Of a stretch of DNA of 64,000 nucleotides, positions 27,001-33,117 are shown in pieces. Origin of the DNA: Sipunculus nudus. Taxonomy: Eukaryota > Annelida > Sipuncula > Golfingiida > Sipunculidae. The notes under the pieces were generated by a model. The model saw only the letters and a list, made by a program, of their open reading frames with translations, was not told where the DNA came from and did not search any database. Where the stretch lies: the NCBI GenBank assembly GCA_026874595.1, contig CM049309.1, forward strand, positions 56,161,926 to 56,225,925, read 5' to 3'. The position numbers and the translations under genes are program-made. Position 1 is the first letter of the stretch. Each line of letters begins with the position of its first letter.

Positions 27001-29057
27001 CTGTGAGTATATTCTGATACAGTTGCCATGCATTGATCTTAGGATGGCCTGGAAAAAATTCATAACCAGCCTGGAAAAGGCCTGGAAATTAAGGTTTCTC
27101 AAGGTGTACAAACCCTGATAATAGGTATATTTGTGTTACCTACTGTTTCAGGTCAAACACTGGAGGTGGTATTGGTGTTCTCCTGGCAAACCTTGGAGGG
27201 ATTCAACTGAATCAGTGGTATCAAGTTATTGCTTCTGTGTGAGTATTATCAATCTTTATGTACCACAGTGCTCTCATGGAAGAGATCAGGGAATCATTTT
27301 CATTCTTGTTTTCCAGGTACAAGATGGTTACATGGGCAAAGGTGTTATTTTAATCCCAGCACCCAATATTGTTAAAAGGGATAATTTTCAAAACTCTGAA
27401 TAAAAAAAGGAGGATAATGGAAGAGATCTGAATGTTATGAAACAGTAACTAATGCCATTATAAGCAGCTTATTGTCACCTGGTAATGTTTATTTAAGAGA
27501 TCTGTTATAGTTTTGTGGTTCCCTTTATTGTAGGAGTGACACTTCACTGTCACTGTCTGTGACTGACAGTCGGGGAATAACCACTTCATACAGTGGAAGG
27601 ACACCTAGTGGCGGAAAAAATAAACTGGAGACTTCTGAGTCTTTACTGTATGTGGGTAAGTTAATTTTCCTGAATATCATACTTCCTCTGTTTATGACAG
27701 ATATAAATATCTGGTATTGACAATTCTTGCTCTTAGAAGTCTTTGTTGCACAGTTTTCAGTTAACACACTACCAGGGGAAGACAATTAATTAACATTTAT
27801 TTATGATTTAACCTTATGGATCAACTCAGCATGTTGAAAACCTCATGAAAATTTATGGTAAACTTTAGAGAGATGTTTTACTCAGACACATAGACAGTGA
27901 GGATCTTATGTTACTTTTAAGGTTGATGCATTAATCATGGTTTATGAATGGAGATATGCATTACTGTGGACATGCATCATGTAGAATGTAAAATAATGGC
28001 ATTGCATGAACACACAACTCCAATGTTATAATATGAATTCACAGTATAAAAAGGAATTCATAGACACATCAACATTTGTTTGATTAAAATTATTTAATAT
28101 CATTCAGGAGCAGTATGAGTAAAACATATATAACTGTAAGGATGACATACAGCAGATCCTTTGAAGAAGGGTACACAAAGCATAGTAGCTAAGCTGGGAG
28201 GTCTGGGTTCAAATCTCAGTCAAGGGGCAGTAAGATTTTACAGTTGGCCCCCTTCTGGAATGAGTGCTCTGCAGGCTTACTGGCAAGAGTGTGCCCTGTG
28301 GCCATGATTCACCCACAAAAACTGAACCTTTTAGAGATTTCTCCATTCCAATATCTAACATCTATTAAATTAAGATTATTCCTTGAACTTGACCTTGCCA
28401 ACCCCACATTGCACAGGTTGTTCCTTTTGTTCATACCTCCATGTTTAAAATGGGAGGGGGGAACAAAATGTCCAACCAAAACTTGTCTAACAAGGACATC
28501 TGGGGGCAATTCAGATGAAGCAGAGTTTTGCAAATGACAAAGTGTTCCCTTACACTCACCACCATCTAGTGACCTTTCAACTTCTCCACATGTGCAGTGA
28601 ACCAACTCCACATACATCCTTTTTGTTTGTCAACATCGGCACATGCACTGTGTTTACTAAGAGCTTGTAGATAAACAAGCTGCTACCACTGTCACAGGGG
28701 TGTCTTATCAACCTTTCTTAGCATGAATTACCCACAATTCATTAATATGTATGCAGAGCAAGCCAGAAATCACATAACTTGTGCAAATAATGCAGGTGAA
28801 CAGTTGGCTTTAACTATTTGCAACCAAATGGGTCTTGATTTTCTCTAACCTTGCCTTTATACTATACAATTTGATATTGTTCTTCACCAGGGGGCGTACC
28901 TGGCAAGCTGGAGGAGAGTACTGGAGGGTTTTACTCTCATGGTCTTGATGGCTGCGTGATCCAGCTACGAGGGGCGGCCCTACCTTACCAGTGGCACAAT
29001 GTTAAGCTGCAGCAAGAAACTGTGGAAGGAGCTGGAATATTACCTTGTAAACCTTAG
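2790..29057 (+). CDS. EYS: Eyes-shut-like secreted EGF/laminin-G protein, 29 exons, 5' partial
   Basis: This is the whole gene model in the window, joined from 29 exons whose splice phases all agree; about 1,907 residues follow, ending in a TAG at 29055-29057. Approximate layout by residue: EGF repeats 1-1245 (a run of 13 at about 409-891), LamG1 1246-1420, EGF 1425-1466, LamG2 1467-1635, two EGFs 1636-1718, LamG3 1719-1907. The first exon begins at an acceptor in mid-codon, so start codon, signal peptide and perhaps more EGFs lie upstream. No hydrophobic membrane segment follows LamG3, which argues against Crumbs and Notch. Many EGFs followed by alternating LamG and EGF at the C-terminus is the plan of eyes shut/spacemaker, an extracellular matrix protein of photoreceptors. 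Pikachurin, agrin and perlecan share the LamG/EGF tail but not the long EGF run. Domain content is seen; orthology is inferred. Confidence 0.6.
3805..3937 (+). CDS. EYS: EGF/LamG gene, exon 2
   Basis: Opens in phase 0 after TTATTTCAG and begins with a Pro-rich linker. It then encodes the first five cysteines of an EGF ([14 protein letters not shown] ... CSCRPG). The donor GTATGT at 3938 is phase 1. The EGF is completed by the next exon. Confidence 0.8.
4324..4400 (+). CDS. EYS: EGF/LamG gene, exon 3
   Basis: A 77-nt exon that completes the EGF of exon 2 (GYTGLRCE) and starts another ([13 protein letters not shown]). It has a CxSxPC O-glucose site and a CxxxxTC O-fucose site. The acceptor is AAAG rather than CAG, but the phase fits on both sides. 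The donor is GTAGGT, phase 0. Confidence 0.75.
4834..4993 (+). CDS. EYS: EGF/LamG gene, exon 4 (calcium-binding EGF)
   Basis: Opens in phase 0 after CTGTACAG. It completes the previous EGF and encodes most of a calcium-binding type EGF beginning [14 protein letters not shown]. The donor GTAAGG is phase 1. Decayed copies of its 3' end lie in the following intron at about 5098-5150 and 5247-5290. Confidence 0.85.
5098..5300 (+). pseudogene. Decayed tandem copies of the 3' end of EGF exon 4
   Basis: Two copies of the exon 4 tail (GTGGTTACAGGT with neighbours) occur at about 5098-5150 and 5247-5290. In both, the Cys codon TGT of the real exon (TGTACCTG) is replaced, giving TAAACCTG with an in-frame stop. 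The first copy also keeps the post-exon AGGGATGGTAATAGAGGTAC intron stretch, so the duplicated unit spans the exon-intron boundary. Confidence 0.7.
5544..5699 (+). CDS. EYS: EGF/LamG gene, exon 5
   Basis: Opens in phase 1 (acceptor CATCAAG, weak), completing the previous EGF with VQCE. It encodes a second DIDDC-type EGF (CLSGPC ... [12 protein letters not shown]) and the first cysteine of the next. The donor GTCAGT at 5700 is phase 1. Confidence 0.75.
6469..6612 (+). CDS. EYS: EGF/LamG gene, exon 6
   Basis: Opens after TTATTACAG. It encodes [10 protein letters not shown] ... [12 protein letters not shown], one EGF with a longer loop between the third and fourth cysteines, and then starts a DC-type EGF. 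The donor is GTGTGT at 6613, phase 1. Confidence 0.8.
7017..7204 (+). pseudogene. Decayed copies of EGF exon 7 start
   Basis: Directly upstream of exon 7 is a near-copy of its acceptor and first half (7117-7200). It has the same TATCTTCAG acceptor and TGTGTAGATGGAGCCTATGA, but the frame ends GGG-TAA instead of continuing. A more divergent half-EGF (7017-7110, [18 protein letters not shown]) precedes it and ends with the same TAATTGAGATATG-like flank, making a three-unit tandem of roughly 90 bp. Confidence 0.7.
7230..7430 (+). CDS. EYS: EGF/LamG gene, exon 7
   Basis: Opens in phase 1 after TATCTTCAG and completes the EGF begun in exon 6 ([13 protein letters not shown] ... GSRC). A second EGF follows with extra cysteines ([14 protein letters not shown]), so an additional disulfide is possible. 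The donor GTATTG is phase 1. A decayed copy of this exon's first half sits just upstream. Confidence 0.85.
8017..8130 (+). CDS. EYS: EGF/LamG gene, exon 8
   Basis: A 114-nt phase 1-1 exon. It ends the previous EGF (NHCE) and carries [12 protein letters not shown] ... [10 protein letters not shown] standard EGF unit whose last cysteine is in the next exon. Confidence 0.85.
8716..10164 (+). CDS. EYS: EGF/LamG gene, exon 9: 13 EGF repeats in one exon
   Basis: An uninterrupted 1,449-nt phase 1-1 exon. It encodes 13 consecutive EGF repeats of about 37 residues; the last is completed by exon 10. Each has six cysteines. Seven of the 13 have a CxSx(P)C O-glucosylation motif (CASLPC, CASNPC, CGSNPC, CESSPC, CSSNPC, CLSKPC, CNSSPC), and several also have the CxxxxS/TC O-fucose motif. 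Several N-glycosylation sequons (such as NYT, NFT, NST) are present. Few repeats carry the calcium-binding D-x-D/E signature. It differs from the one-EGF-per-exon pattern on either side and may derive from intron loss or in-exon tandem expansion. Confidence 0.95.
10893..11006 (+). CDS. EYS: EGF/LamG gene, exon 10
   Basis: A 114-nt phase 1-1 exon with acceptor CACGTAG and donor GTGAGT. It encodes VSCE and then [12 protein letters not shown] ... CVCRSGFTG, with both O-glucose and O-fucose motifs. It is easily missed because it contains no upstream start codon. Confidence 0.85.
11544..11657 (+). CDS. EYS: EGF/LamG gene, exon 11
   Basis: A 114-nt phase 1-1 exon with acceptor TTCACAG and donor GTAAGT. 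It encodes TLCD and then [12 protein letters not shown] ... CVCQPPWSG, with an O-glucose motif. Same length and phase as exons 8 and 10. Confidence 0.85.
12211..12437 (+). CDS. EYS: EGF/LamG gene, exon 12
   Basis: Opens in phase 1 after CTCAATAG. It contains one whole EGF ([12 protein letters not shown] ... [12 protein letters not shown]) and most of another ([14 protein letters not shown] ... CDCPRGYQ). The donor GTATAT is phase 0. Confidence 0.85.
12888..13035 (+). CDS. EYS: EGF/LamG gene, exon 13
   Basis: Opens in phase 0 after GCACAG (GKRC closes the previous EGF). It encodes [11 protein letters not shown] ... [12 protein letters not shown], an EGF with a shortened loop between the second and third cysteines. 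The next EGF starts at DPCI. The donor is GTAAAA, phase 1. The following intron holds the DIRS-type element. Confidence 0.85.
13091..13258 (+). repeat. DIRS left inverted terminal repeat
   Basis: From about 13103 onward it is nearly identical to the reverse complement of 16336-16490, with only a few substitutions. The outermost bases (13091-13102) differ from the right end but are copied in the internal complementary region. Confidence 0.85.
13379..15000 (+). pseudogene. DIRS gag-like reading frame, broken
   Basis: The frame opens with an ATG at 13379 and a Cys-rich start (YCVSCG), followed by further cysteines (CFYC) in another frame. The rest is Pro/Ser-rich with no recognisable enzyme domain. 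The reading frame shifts at least twice: near 13460, and at a run of 20 Gs (13615-13634). After that it stays open in one frame to 15208. This fits the structural ORF1 of DIRS elements, but no sequence search was possible. Confidence 0.55.
15001..16122 (+). pseudogene. DIRS tyrosine recombinase, interrupted
   Basis: The N-terminal helical DNA-binding part ([15 protein letters not shown]) lies in the same open frame as the end of ORF1. Two in-frame TAA stops (15206-15208, 15368-15370) interrupt it. The catalytic box with Arg ([11 protein letters not shown]) is at about 15446-15478. A run of 28 Gs (15690-15717) precedes a switch of frame. The C-terminal box follows with HxxR (HDIR, 15865-15876) and the nucleophile Tyr (FYLKDV, codon 15973-15975). 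All catalytic positions are thus still visible, but the protein cannot be made intact. Confidence 0.8.
16184..16290 (+). repeat. DIRS internal complementary region
   Basis: 16184-16219 is the exact reverse complement of the left tip (13091-13126). 16225-16290 is the reverse complement of the right tip (to 16540). They are joined by 5 bp, GTAAT. In DIRS biology this region templates the join of the two ends in a circular DNA. Confidence 0.85.
16336..16540 (-). repeat. DIRS right inverted terminal repeat and right tip
   Basis: 16336-16490 is the inverted copy of the left repeat. The outer tip, 16491-16540, runs to GGGGGGGTTTT and is specific to the right end; its reverse complement appears at 16225-16275. 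Confidence 0.85.
16970..17156 (+). CDS. EYS: EGF/LamG gene, exon 14
   Basis: The acceptor TTTTAG ends at 16969. The phase 1 join with exon 13 across the DIRS-bearing intron gives an unbroken EGF ([15 protein letters not shown]). It then starts a second EGF ([12 protein letters not shown]). The donor after 17156 is phase 2, the first change from the phase 1 and 0 pattern. Confidence 0.85.
17512..17576 (+). CDS. EYS: EGF/LamG gene, exon 15
   Basis: A 65-nt exon, phase 2 in and phase 1 out. It completes the EGF ([13 protein letters not shown]) and begins the next (SPCNG). The acceptor is GTGCCAG and the donor GTAAGA. Confidence 0.8.
18084..18290 (+). CDS. EYS: EGF/LamG gene, exon 16
   Basis: A phase 1-1 exon with two EGFs (VDCSGNGRC ... 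RDC and [12 protein letters not shown] ... AGKLC). It is the last EGF exon before the first laminin-G domain. Confidence 0.85.
18763..18978 (+). CDS. EYS: EGF/LamG gene, exon 17 (LamG1, first part)
   Basis: Encodes the opening strands of a laminin-G jelly-roll domain: a Phe-rich start ([11 protein letters not shown]), then the typical [18 protein letters not shown] stretch, then [18 protein letters not shown]. The donor is GTTAGT, phase 1. Confidence 0.85.
19379..19632 (+). CDS. EYS: EGF/LamG gene, exon 18 (LamG1, second part)
   Basis: Continues LamG1 with [20 protein letters not shown], a variant of the usual W-H-x-V core, then VLVGGASNW and the conserved FVGCLHSVK near the C-terminal cysteine. 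The donor GTATGG is phase 0. Two N-glycosylation sequons (NRT, NWT) are visible. Confidence 0.85.
19879..20045 (+). repeat. Minisatellite, about 53-bp unit, roughly 4 copies
   Basis: The core TTGCAATTTAAGCCTACCTG recurs with small changes, spaced by an AAAGCAGAGCAGTAA-like segment. It lies in the intron about 140 bp before the exon 19 acceptor. Confidence 0.7.
20189..20381 (+). CDS. EYS: EGF/LamG gene, exon 19 (end of LamG1 plus EGF)
   Basis: Opens in phase 0 after TATTACAG with the last LamG1 residues. It then encodes one EGF with an unusual repeated start ([13 protein letters not shown] ... [12 protein letters not shown]). The donor GTAAGG is phase 1. Confidence 0.8.
20548..21268 (+). mobile_element. 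Helentron/HINE-like non-autonomous element, subfamily A
   Basis: The 5' end is a palindrome (20548-20574, AGCCCTCAGCC ... GGCTGATGGGCT) followed by a CCGTCC-rich tract. The interior has two copies of a unit with GGTGACCTTGAC (about 20640-20790 and 20940-21090). The 3' end has GGCTGA inverted to the 5' end, then a hairpin (TCAGC-TTC-TGCTGA, 21245-21258), then TCTAGTT. This matches known Helentron-derived interspersed elements in design; no helicase frame is present. Confidence 0.55.
21685..21840 (+). CDS. EYS: EGF/LamG gene, exon 20 (LamG2, first part)
   Basis: A phase 1-1 exon. It encodes the LamG2 start ([20 protein letters not shown], then [20 protein letters not shown]). The acceptor is TGTTCAG and the donor GTATGT. 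Confidence 0.85.
22288..22563 (+). CDS. EYS: EGF/LamG gene, exon 21 (LamG2, middle)
   Basis: A phase 1-1 exon carrying the central LamG core: [12 protein letters not shown], the [20 protein letters not shown] stretch and IYLGGVPEY. The donor is GTCAGT. Confidence 0.9.
23285..23479 (+). CDS. EYS: EGF/LamG gene, exon 22 (LamG2 end plus EGF)
   Basis: Opens in phase 1 with [11 protein letters not shown], the conserved C-terminal cysteine region of LamG2. One EGF follows ([12 protein letters not shown] ... CVCPAGKTG). The donor GTCAGT is phase 1. Confidence 0.9.
23813..23941 (+). CDS. EYS: EGF/LamG gene, exon 23 (EGF)
   Basis: A phase 1-1 exon. It closes the previous EGF (TLC) and encodes one more ([12 protein letters not shown] ... 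[12 protein letters not shown]), the last EGF before LamG3. The donor is GTGTGT. Confidence 0.85.
24572..24641 (+). CDS. EYS: EGF/LamG gene, exon 24 (LamG3 start)
   Basis: A 70-nt exon after CATTCAG, phase 1 in and phase 2 out (donor GTATGT). It encodes [20 protein letters not shown], typical of the first LamG strand. It was found only by matching phase with neighbouring exons. Another acceptor 6 bp downstream gives a stop and was excluded. Confidence 0.7.
24642..26257 (+). other. Long intron within LamG3
   Basis: A 1.6-kb AT-rich intron between two small LamG3 exons. No open frame, TIR pair or tandem repeat of note. Confidence 0.5.
26258..26330 (+). CDS. EYS: EGF/LamG gene, exon 25 (LamG3)
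   Basis: A 73-nt exon, phase 2 in and phase 0 out. It encodes [20 protein letters not shown] followed by WHGH, the LamG strand that normally ends in LLY-like residues. The acceptor is ATTACAG and the donor GTAGGT. Confidence 0.8.
26670..26722 (+). CDS. EYS: EGF/LamG gene, exon 26 (LamG3)
   Basis: A 53-nt exon, phase 0 in and phase 2 out. It encodes [18 protein letters not shown], the usual dFLsLGLxxGxL segment of LamG. The acceptor TTTCAG follows a pyrimidine tract; the donor is GTGAAT. Confidence 0.8.
27152..27238 (+). CDS. EYS: EGF/LamG gene, exon 27 (LamG3)
   Basis: An 87-nt exon, phase 2-2. It encodes [20 protein letters not shown], holding the LamG W-x-x-V core. The donor is GTGAGT. 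Confidence 0.85.
27534..27655 (+). CDS. EYS: EGF/LamG gene, exon 28 (LamG3)
   Basis: A 122-nt exon, phase 2 in and phase 1 out. It encodes [20 protein letters not shown] and ends ESLLYVG, matching the strand before the LamG LYVGG motif. The acceptor is TTGTAG and the donor GTAAGT. Confidence 0.85.
28140..28620 (+). repeat. Possible tRNA-derived SINE
   Basis: An A-box-like TAGCTAAGCTG (about 28184) is followed closely by a B-box-like GGTTCAAATCTC (about 28206) in a stem-loop resembling a T-arm. The spacing is too short for an intact tRNA, so at most this is a degraded tRNA-derived head; the extent is a guess. Confidence 0.25.
28891..29057 (+). CDS. EYS: EGF/LamG gene, exon 29, last exon with stop
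   Basis: Opens in phase 1 ([11 protein letters not shown]), contains the conserved [11 protein letters not shown] cysteine region and ends ILPCKP-stop at 29055-29057. The protein ends about 30 residues after that cysteine, with no membrane helix or GPI-type tail, so a secreted matrix protein is implied. Confidence 0.9.
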
Positions 29058-29450
29058 TCATATATCATACTTATATACAATATCAAGAAAATCTGTATTG
29101 GGATAGATCAGTGTCCTACAACATAATTGTAATAAGTTACAATAATCTCAACCAGAAGTCATTCTGTAAGGACCACTTAAGTCATACTTTGACATAATTC
29201 TTTGAGTTTTCTTCCTCTATTATTACTTCTGCCTCTTCACTGATGACCAAGATATTTCAGCTAGTCTTTGCTGTAACCCACAGAGACACTTTGGGAAGTA
29301 CATGTGGTGTTTATGCAGGTGTACAATTCAGTGTTTATACCTTTATGTGTGTGTGTATCTAGGTCCTTCCTGTTAACTTTTGAATTATGTGATTTTACAT
29401 GATCAGGCTTAATAAATGGCAAAACATTCATAAGAATATATAGTATGTTT
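29058..29450 (+). other. Probable 3' UTR with polyadenylation signal at 29411
   Basis: AT-rich non-coding sequence follows the stop. The first clear AATAAA is at 29411-29416, with TG/T-rich sequence about 30 bp downstream (TATGTTTTGTTTAATTT). The cleavage site itself cannot be fixed from sequence. Confidence 0.55.
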
Positions 29451-29613
29451 TGTTTAATTTAATGTGCTCATTTTTAAAGATTCTTTAGAAATGTCAGACA
29501 TTGATTGGGTGAAATTAGCACAGCAGGGTCCTCTGGTAGTGTCTGAAGCAACTAACCAGTCAAAAGAAAATGTTAATTATGCCACAAAATATATTCAGTG
29601 TGCCATTCTTTTT

Positions 29614-31140
29614 ATGCCCCCGCCACAAAGTGGCCGGGGCATATAGTTTTACCCATGTCCGTCATTCCAAAATCAAACAGTTGTACAGACTTTTTTTCGC
29701 AATGCCTGCAGATATTGGCCTGATTTTTGGTGTGTAGGCAGATATAGACCAGTTACAGATCAAGTTCGCGTTTCGTCCCGGTTGACCTACTTTTCACCAT
29801 TTTACGGCTCCTAAACTTAGAATATTTCATGAAAAATAGAAATTTCATGACAAATACACATGTACGGACTTTTTTTCGCAATGACTGCAGATATTGGCCT
29901 GATTTTTTTGTGTGTGGGCAGATAATGACCAGTTACAGATCGAGTTCGCGTTTCGTCTTGGTTGACCTACTTTTGAATGTTTTACGCCTCCTTAACTTAG
30001 AAAATTTCATGAAAAATAGAAATATTCATGACAAATACACATGTACGGACTTTTTTTCACAATGCCTGCAGATATTGGCCTGATTTTAGGTGTGTGGGCA
30101 GATATAGACCAGTTACAGTTCGAGTTTGCGTTTCGTCCTGGTTGACCTAATTTTGACTGTTTTACAGCTCCTGAACATAGAAAATTTCATGAAAAATATG
30201 AAATTTCATGACAAATACACATGTATTTTTTTTTTTGCAATGCCTGCAGATATTGGCCTGATTTCTGGTGTGTGGGCAGATATTGACCAGTTATAGATTG
30301 AGTTTGCGTTTCGTCCCAGTTGACCTACTTTTGACTGTTTTATGGCTCTTGAACATAAAAAATTTCATGTAAAATATAAATTTTCATGACAAATACACTT
30401 GTACAGACTTTTCTTCGCAATACCTGCAGATATTGGCCTGATTTTTGGTGTGTGGGCAGATAATGACCAGTTACAGATCGAGATCACGTTTTGTCCCAGT
30501 TGACCTACTTTTGACTGTTAGACGGTGCTCTTACATAGAAAATTTCATAAAAAAAGTGCACATGTATGGACTTTTTTTCGCAGTGCCTGCAGATACAGGC
30601 CTAATTTTTGGTGTGGAGGCAGATAATGATCAGTTACAGATCGAGTTCTTGTTTTGTCCCAGTTGACCTACTTTTGACCATTCGACTGCTCCTGAACATA
30701 GAAAGTTTCATGAAAAATAGAAATTTTCATAACAAATGCATATGTACTGACTTTTTTTCCGAGTCAATGCCTGCAGATACCCCCCTGATTTTTTATGTGT
30801 GGGCAGATAATGACAGTTACAGATGGATTTGGTGTTTTGTCCAGGTTAACCTACTTTTGATTGTTTTACGGCTCCTAAACATAGAAAATTTCATGAAAGA
30901 CAGAAATTTTTATGGAAAATGCACATGTATGGACTTTTTTCACAATGCCTGCATATACTGGCATGATTTTTGGTGTGTTGCTTGATAATGACCTGTTACA
31001 GATCGAGTTTGCATTTTGCCCTTGTTGACCTACTATTGACCATACGACACCTCCTGAACTTAAAAAAATTTTCAAAATTTTACAAATGTTTCTAATTTGC
31101 CCCAGGCGGGGGCATTCGTGTCGTTCCGACACATCTAGTT
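29614..31140 (+). mobile_element. Helentron/HINE-like element with minisatellite core, subfamily B
   Basis: The 5' end (29614-29642) is a near-palindrome starting ATGCCCCCGCC. The 3' side has the inverted GGCGGGGGCAT (31105-31115), then a perfect hairpin GTGTCG-TTC-CGACAC (31118-31132), then ATCTAGTT. Between them is a tandem array. No protein frame is present. The plan equals that of the 20548-21268 element although the sequence differs. The lack of a rolling-circle helicase makes it non-autonomous if it belongs to that class. Confidence 0.6.
29685..31080 (+). repeat. Tandem array, about 178-bp unit, eight copies
   Basis: Each unit has the marks ACTTTTTTTCGCAATGCCTG, CAGATATTGGCCTGATTTTT, GACCAGTTACAGATCGAGTT and GTTGACCTACTTTTGA. 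Units start near 29689, 29867, 30046, 30226, 30407, 30570, 30751 and 30932. Length is nearly constant except one unit of about 163 bp. Short reading frames across them are by-products of the repeat. Confidence 0.85.
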
Positions 31141-32641
31141 TTTATTCTCATTCACATGTTATCACTTTGATTAAAATGTATATAAGCATACACATATATA
31201 CACACATGTTCTTCTTAATCTTTTTTAAGATTATTAAACAGAATTTTCTCCGTTTTAATACATGTTGTCTTTTATGTATTGTTCAGCTGTCACTGAATGG
31301 ATTTGCATAATCTTCCTGGGATGACATGCTTTAATGTTTTCTCCTATTTAGGAACAAATTGTAAAATTTCACACCAGGCATATAGTAATTCTCAGATCAC
31401 AGTGATGAACTTCTTTGTATTAGCTTTGTAAAATTTTGTATATATGAAAGAGATGGTAAAGCAAGTTCAATATAAGAACATCCAAGGTGCTCCAGCTGTT
31501 TATTCATAACAGCAAGCATGTTCATAAAATTTGTATCTCTGGTATTTATTATGTTTGTTACTATATATTACCTTTTGAAAGTAGTTGCGCAGTAGGGAAA
31601 GTAACATCTAGCTTTTACTGGCTTTGCATGAATTTTTACTTGTCCTAGAAAAATCAGTGAATTCACAGCCACAAACAAAAATGGTGTTCCACATGATTAC
31701 TTTGCATAAATAAATATGTTGAAATGATTATTTTAACATAATATTTCTTGTTAGCATTTTTGCGGACGAACTTACAGGTAATTTAAGATAGAGGTATTAC
31801 AATATAATTTCGTTTCTCCAAGAAAGAACATGGCTAACATAAGGTTAGATAAGACTCTGGCCTTTGTGTAAAGGTGTTTGTAAGTCCCCAGTTGGGCAAG
31901 TAGGAGGCCTTTTTTGGTTGCCCTACCATCATTTTCTGGAACTTTTACTTGCCCTGGGCAAGAGGTGTGTCATAAATCATCAGTTATTGGTAGTATGGTG
32001 GCTCGTGTTATGTAGTACAATATTTAAATATTTATGATCTTATGGAAAAAGGGTTTGTATCAGGTTCTTCATTATATGATATTTATGTACAAGACAAACT
32101 GTAAATAAAGTATTCATATTTAGTAACCAGTTTGTGATTATTTTATCCTAGATCAATATGGTAGTTCATAGTGCCCAATACTATGCATGGTCTCTCTATG
32201 TGAGAGGTAGTGGTATCTAAAACTTTTCATATAGAGTGATCATATTTATAGTGTAAAACTATAAAATTATTTGATTCTCATATACTTTCCTGATACCTTG
32301 TAGCAAATTAAAAAAAATAGTCACCTTGGCCAAGTTCTCTTAGGTCAACTCTTCATAATTGTAGAATTATTAAGACACCCATAACAGAAGTACTGAAGAT
32401 TTTTCTTTCAAATTTGACACACTAGTTGTTTCCGTCATGTCCTCAGATGAGTGGGATAACTGGTGACCTTGACCTTGATCTTCAATTTAGATTTAAAAGT
32501 CATATAAAAAAATATCGGACAGAGCTTATTCTTTTTTACTTTATTTCTTTTTTGGCTATCTGCAATGACTTTAATTTTATAGGGTTTAAAAAAGCTGAAT
32601 AAAACAACTTCTCCAAAACTGTCCTGCCAAATTGTTCATAT
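31141..32641. other. Intergenic, AT-rich, no gene seen
   Basis: No coding exon recognised. A stretch near 32400-32640 with GGTGACCTTGACCTTGA belongs to the dispersed repeats seen again at 38300-39100 and 62700-63550. Confidence 0.5.
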
Positions 32642-33117
32642 TTAAAGGAGCCCAATCACCTACCTTTTGTAAAGGAATTAGTTATTTCTGGCTTCCTCTG
32701 TGCATATATTAATGATCGAAGGGTAATTTTGGTTGTGAAAAGTTCTTATAAGGCCTTCCCGGAATTGTGTGAACTTGTTTATCAAAAACATGTTTGTAAA
32801 CACGGCAATATTGACACACGGAAAAAAACATGTAACCTAAAGGGGTAGGTTGCATATATATGGAGTTACGAAGGTCACTTATTGCAAAACGCCATTTGCA
32901 AAGCTCTGGCTTATCTGACTAGCTTCCAGATACTCTTGTTAAATTTGTTTTTATTATTTTGGTGGACCCCCTCATATTATAAATACATTATATAAGCAAA
33001 AAAAAAAAAAAAACAGGCTGTGAGCGGTGATATCCCCGTTTTCTGGCCTATTTGTATGAAAGCTCCAAGGGATAACCTTTAGTTTATAGAGGTCAGATAG
33101 GTGATTGGGCCCCTTAA
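32642..33117. mobile_element. TTAA-flanked MITE
   Basis: Bounded by TTAA on both sides (32642-32645, 33114-33117), with inverted ends AGGAGCCCAATCACCTA and TAGGTGATTGGGCCCC. It is about 470 bp and non-coding. TTAA targets are typical of piggyBac and Kolobok transposons. Confidence 0.6.

Larger units (their letters stand above)
26331..28890 (+). other. Introns of LamG3 with simple repeats
   Basis: Holds an AC/TA dinucleotide tract (about 26622-26649) just before the exon 26 acceptor and a C-rich run (about 26845-26868). The last intron, 27656-28890, has a tRNA-like SINE candidate listed separately. Confidence 0.5.

Noticed and set aside
28184-28225. tRNA gene with A and B boxes
   Set aside because: The boxes are too close and no acceptor or anticodon stem can be folded; kept only as a weak SINE candidate.
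2790-29057. Notch or Crumbs identity for the EGF/LamG gene
   Set aside because: No LNR or ankyrin parts, LamG domains at the end, and a stop without a transmembrane segment.
30445-30985. Several open frames of 70-125 codons with related sequences
   Set aside because: They are by-products of the 178-bp tandem array; similarity between them reflects the repeat, not a gene family.
29685-31080. Regular repeats that might suggest a CRISPR array
   Set aside because: Units are 178 bp without unique spacers and the genome is clearly animal.
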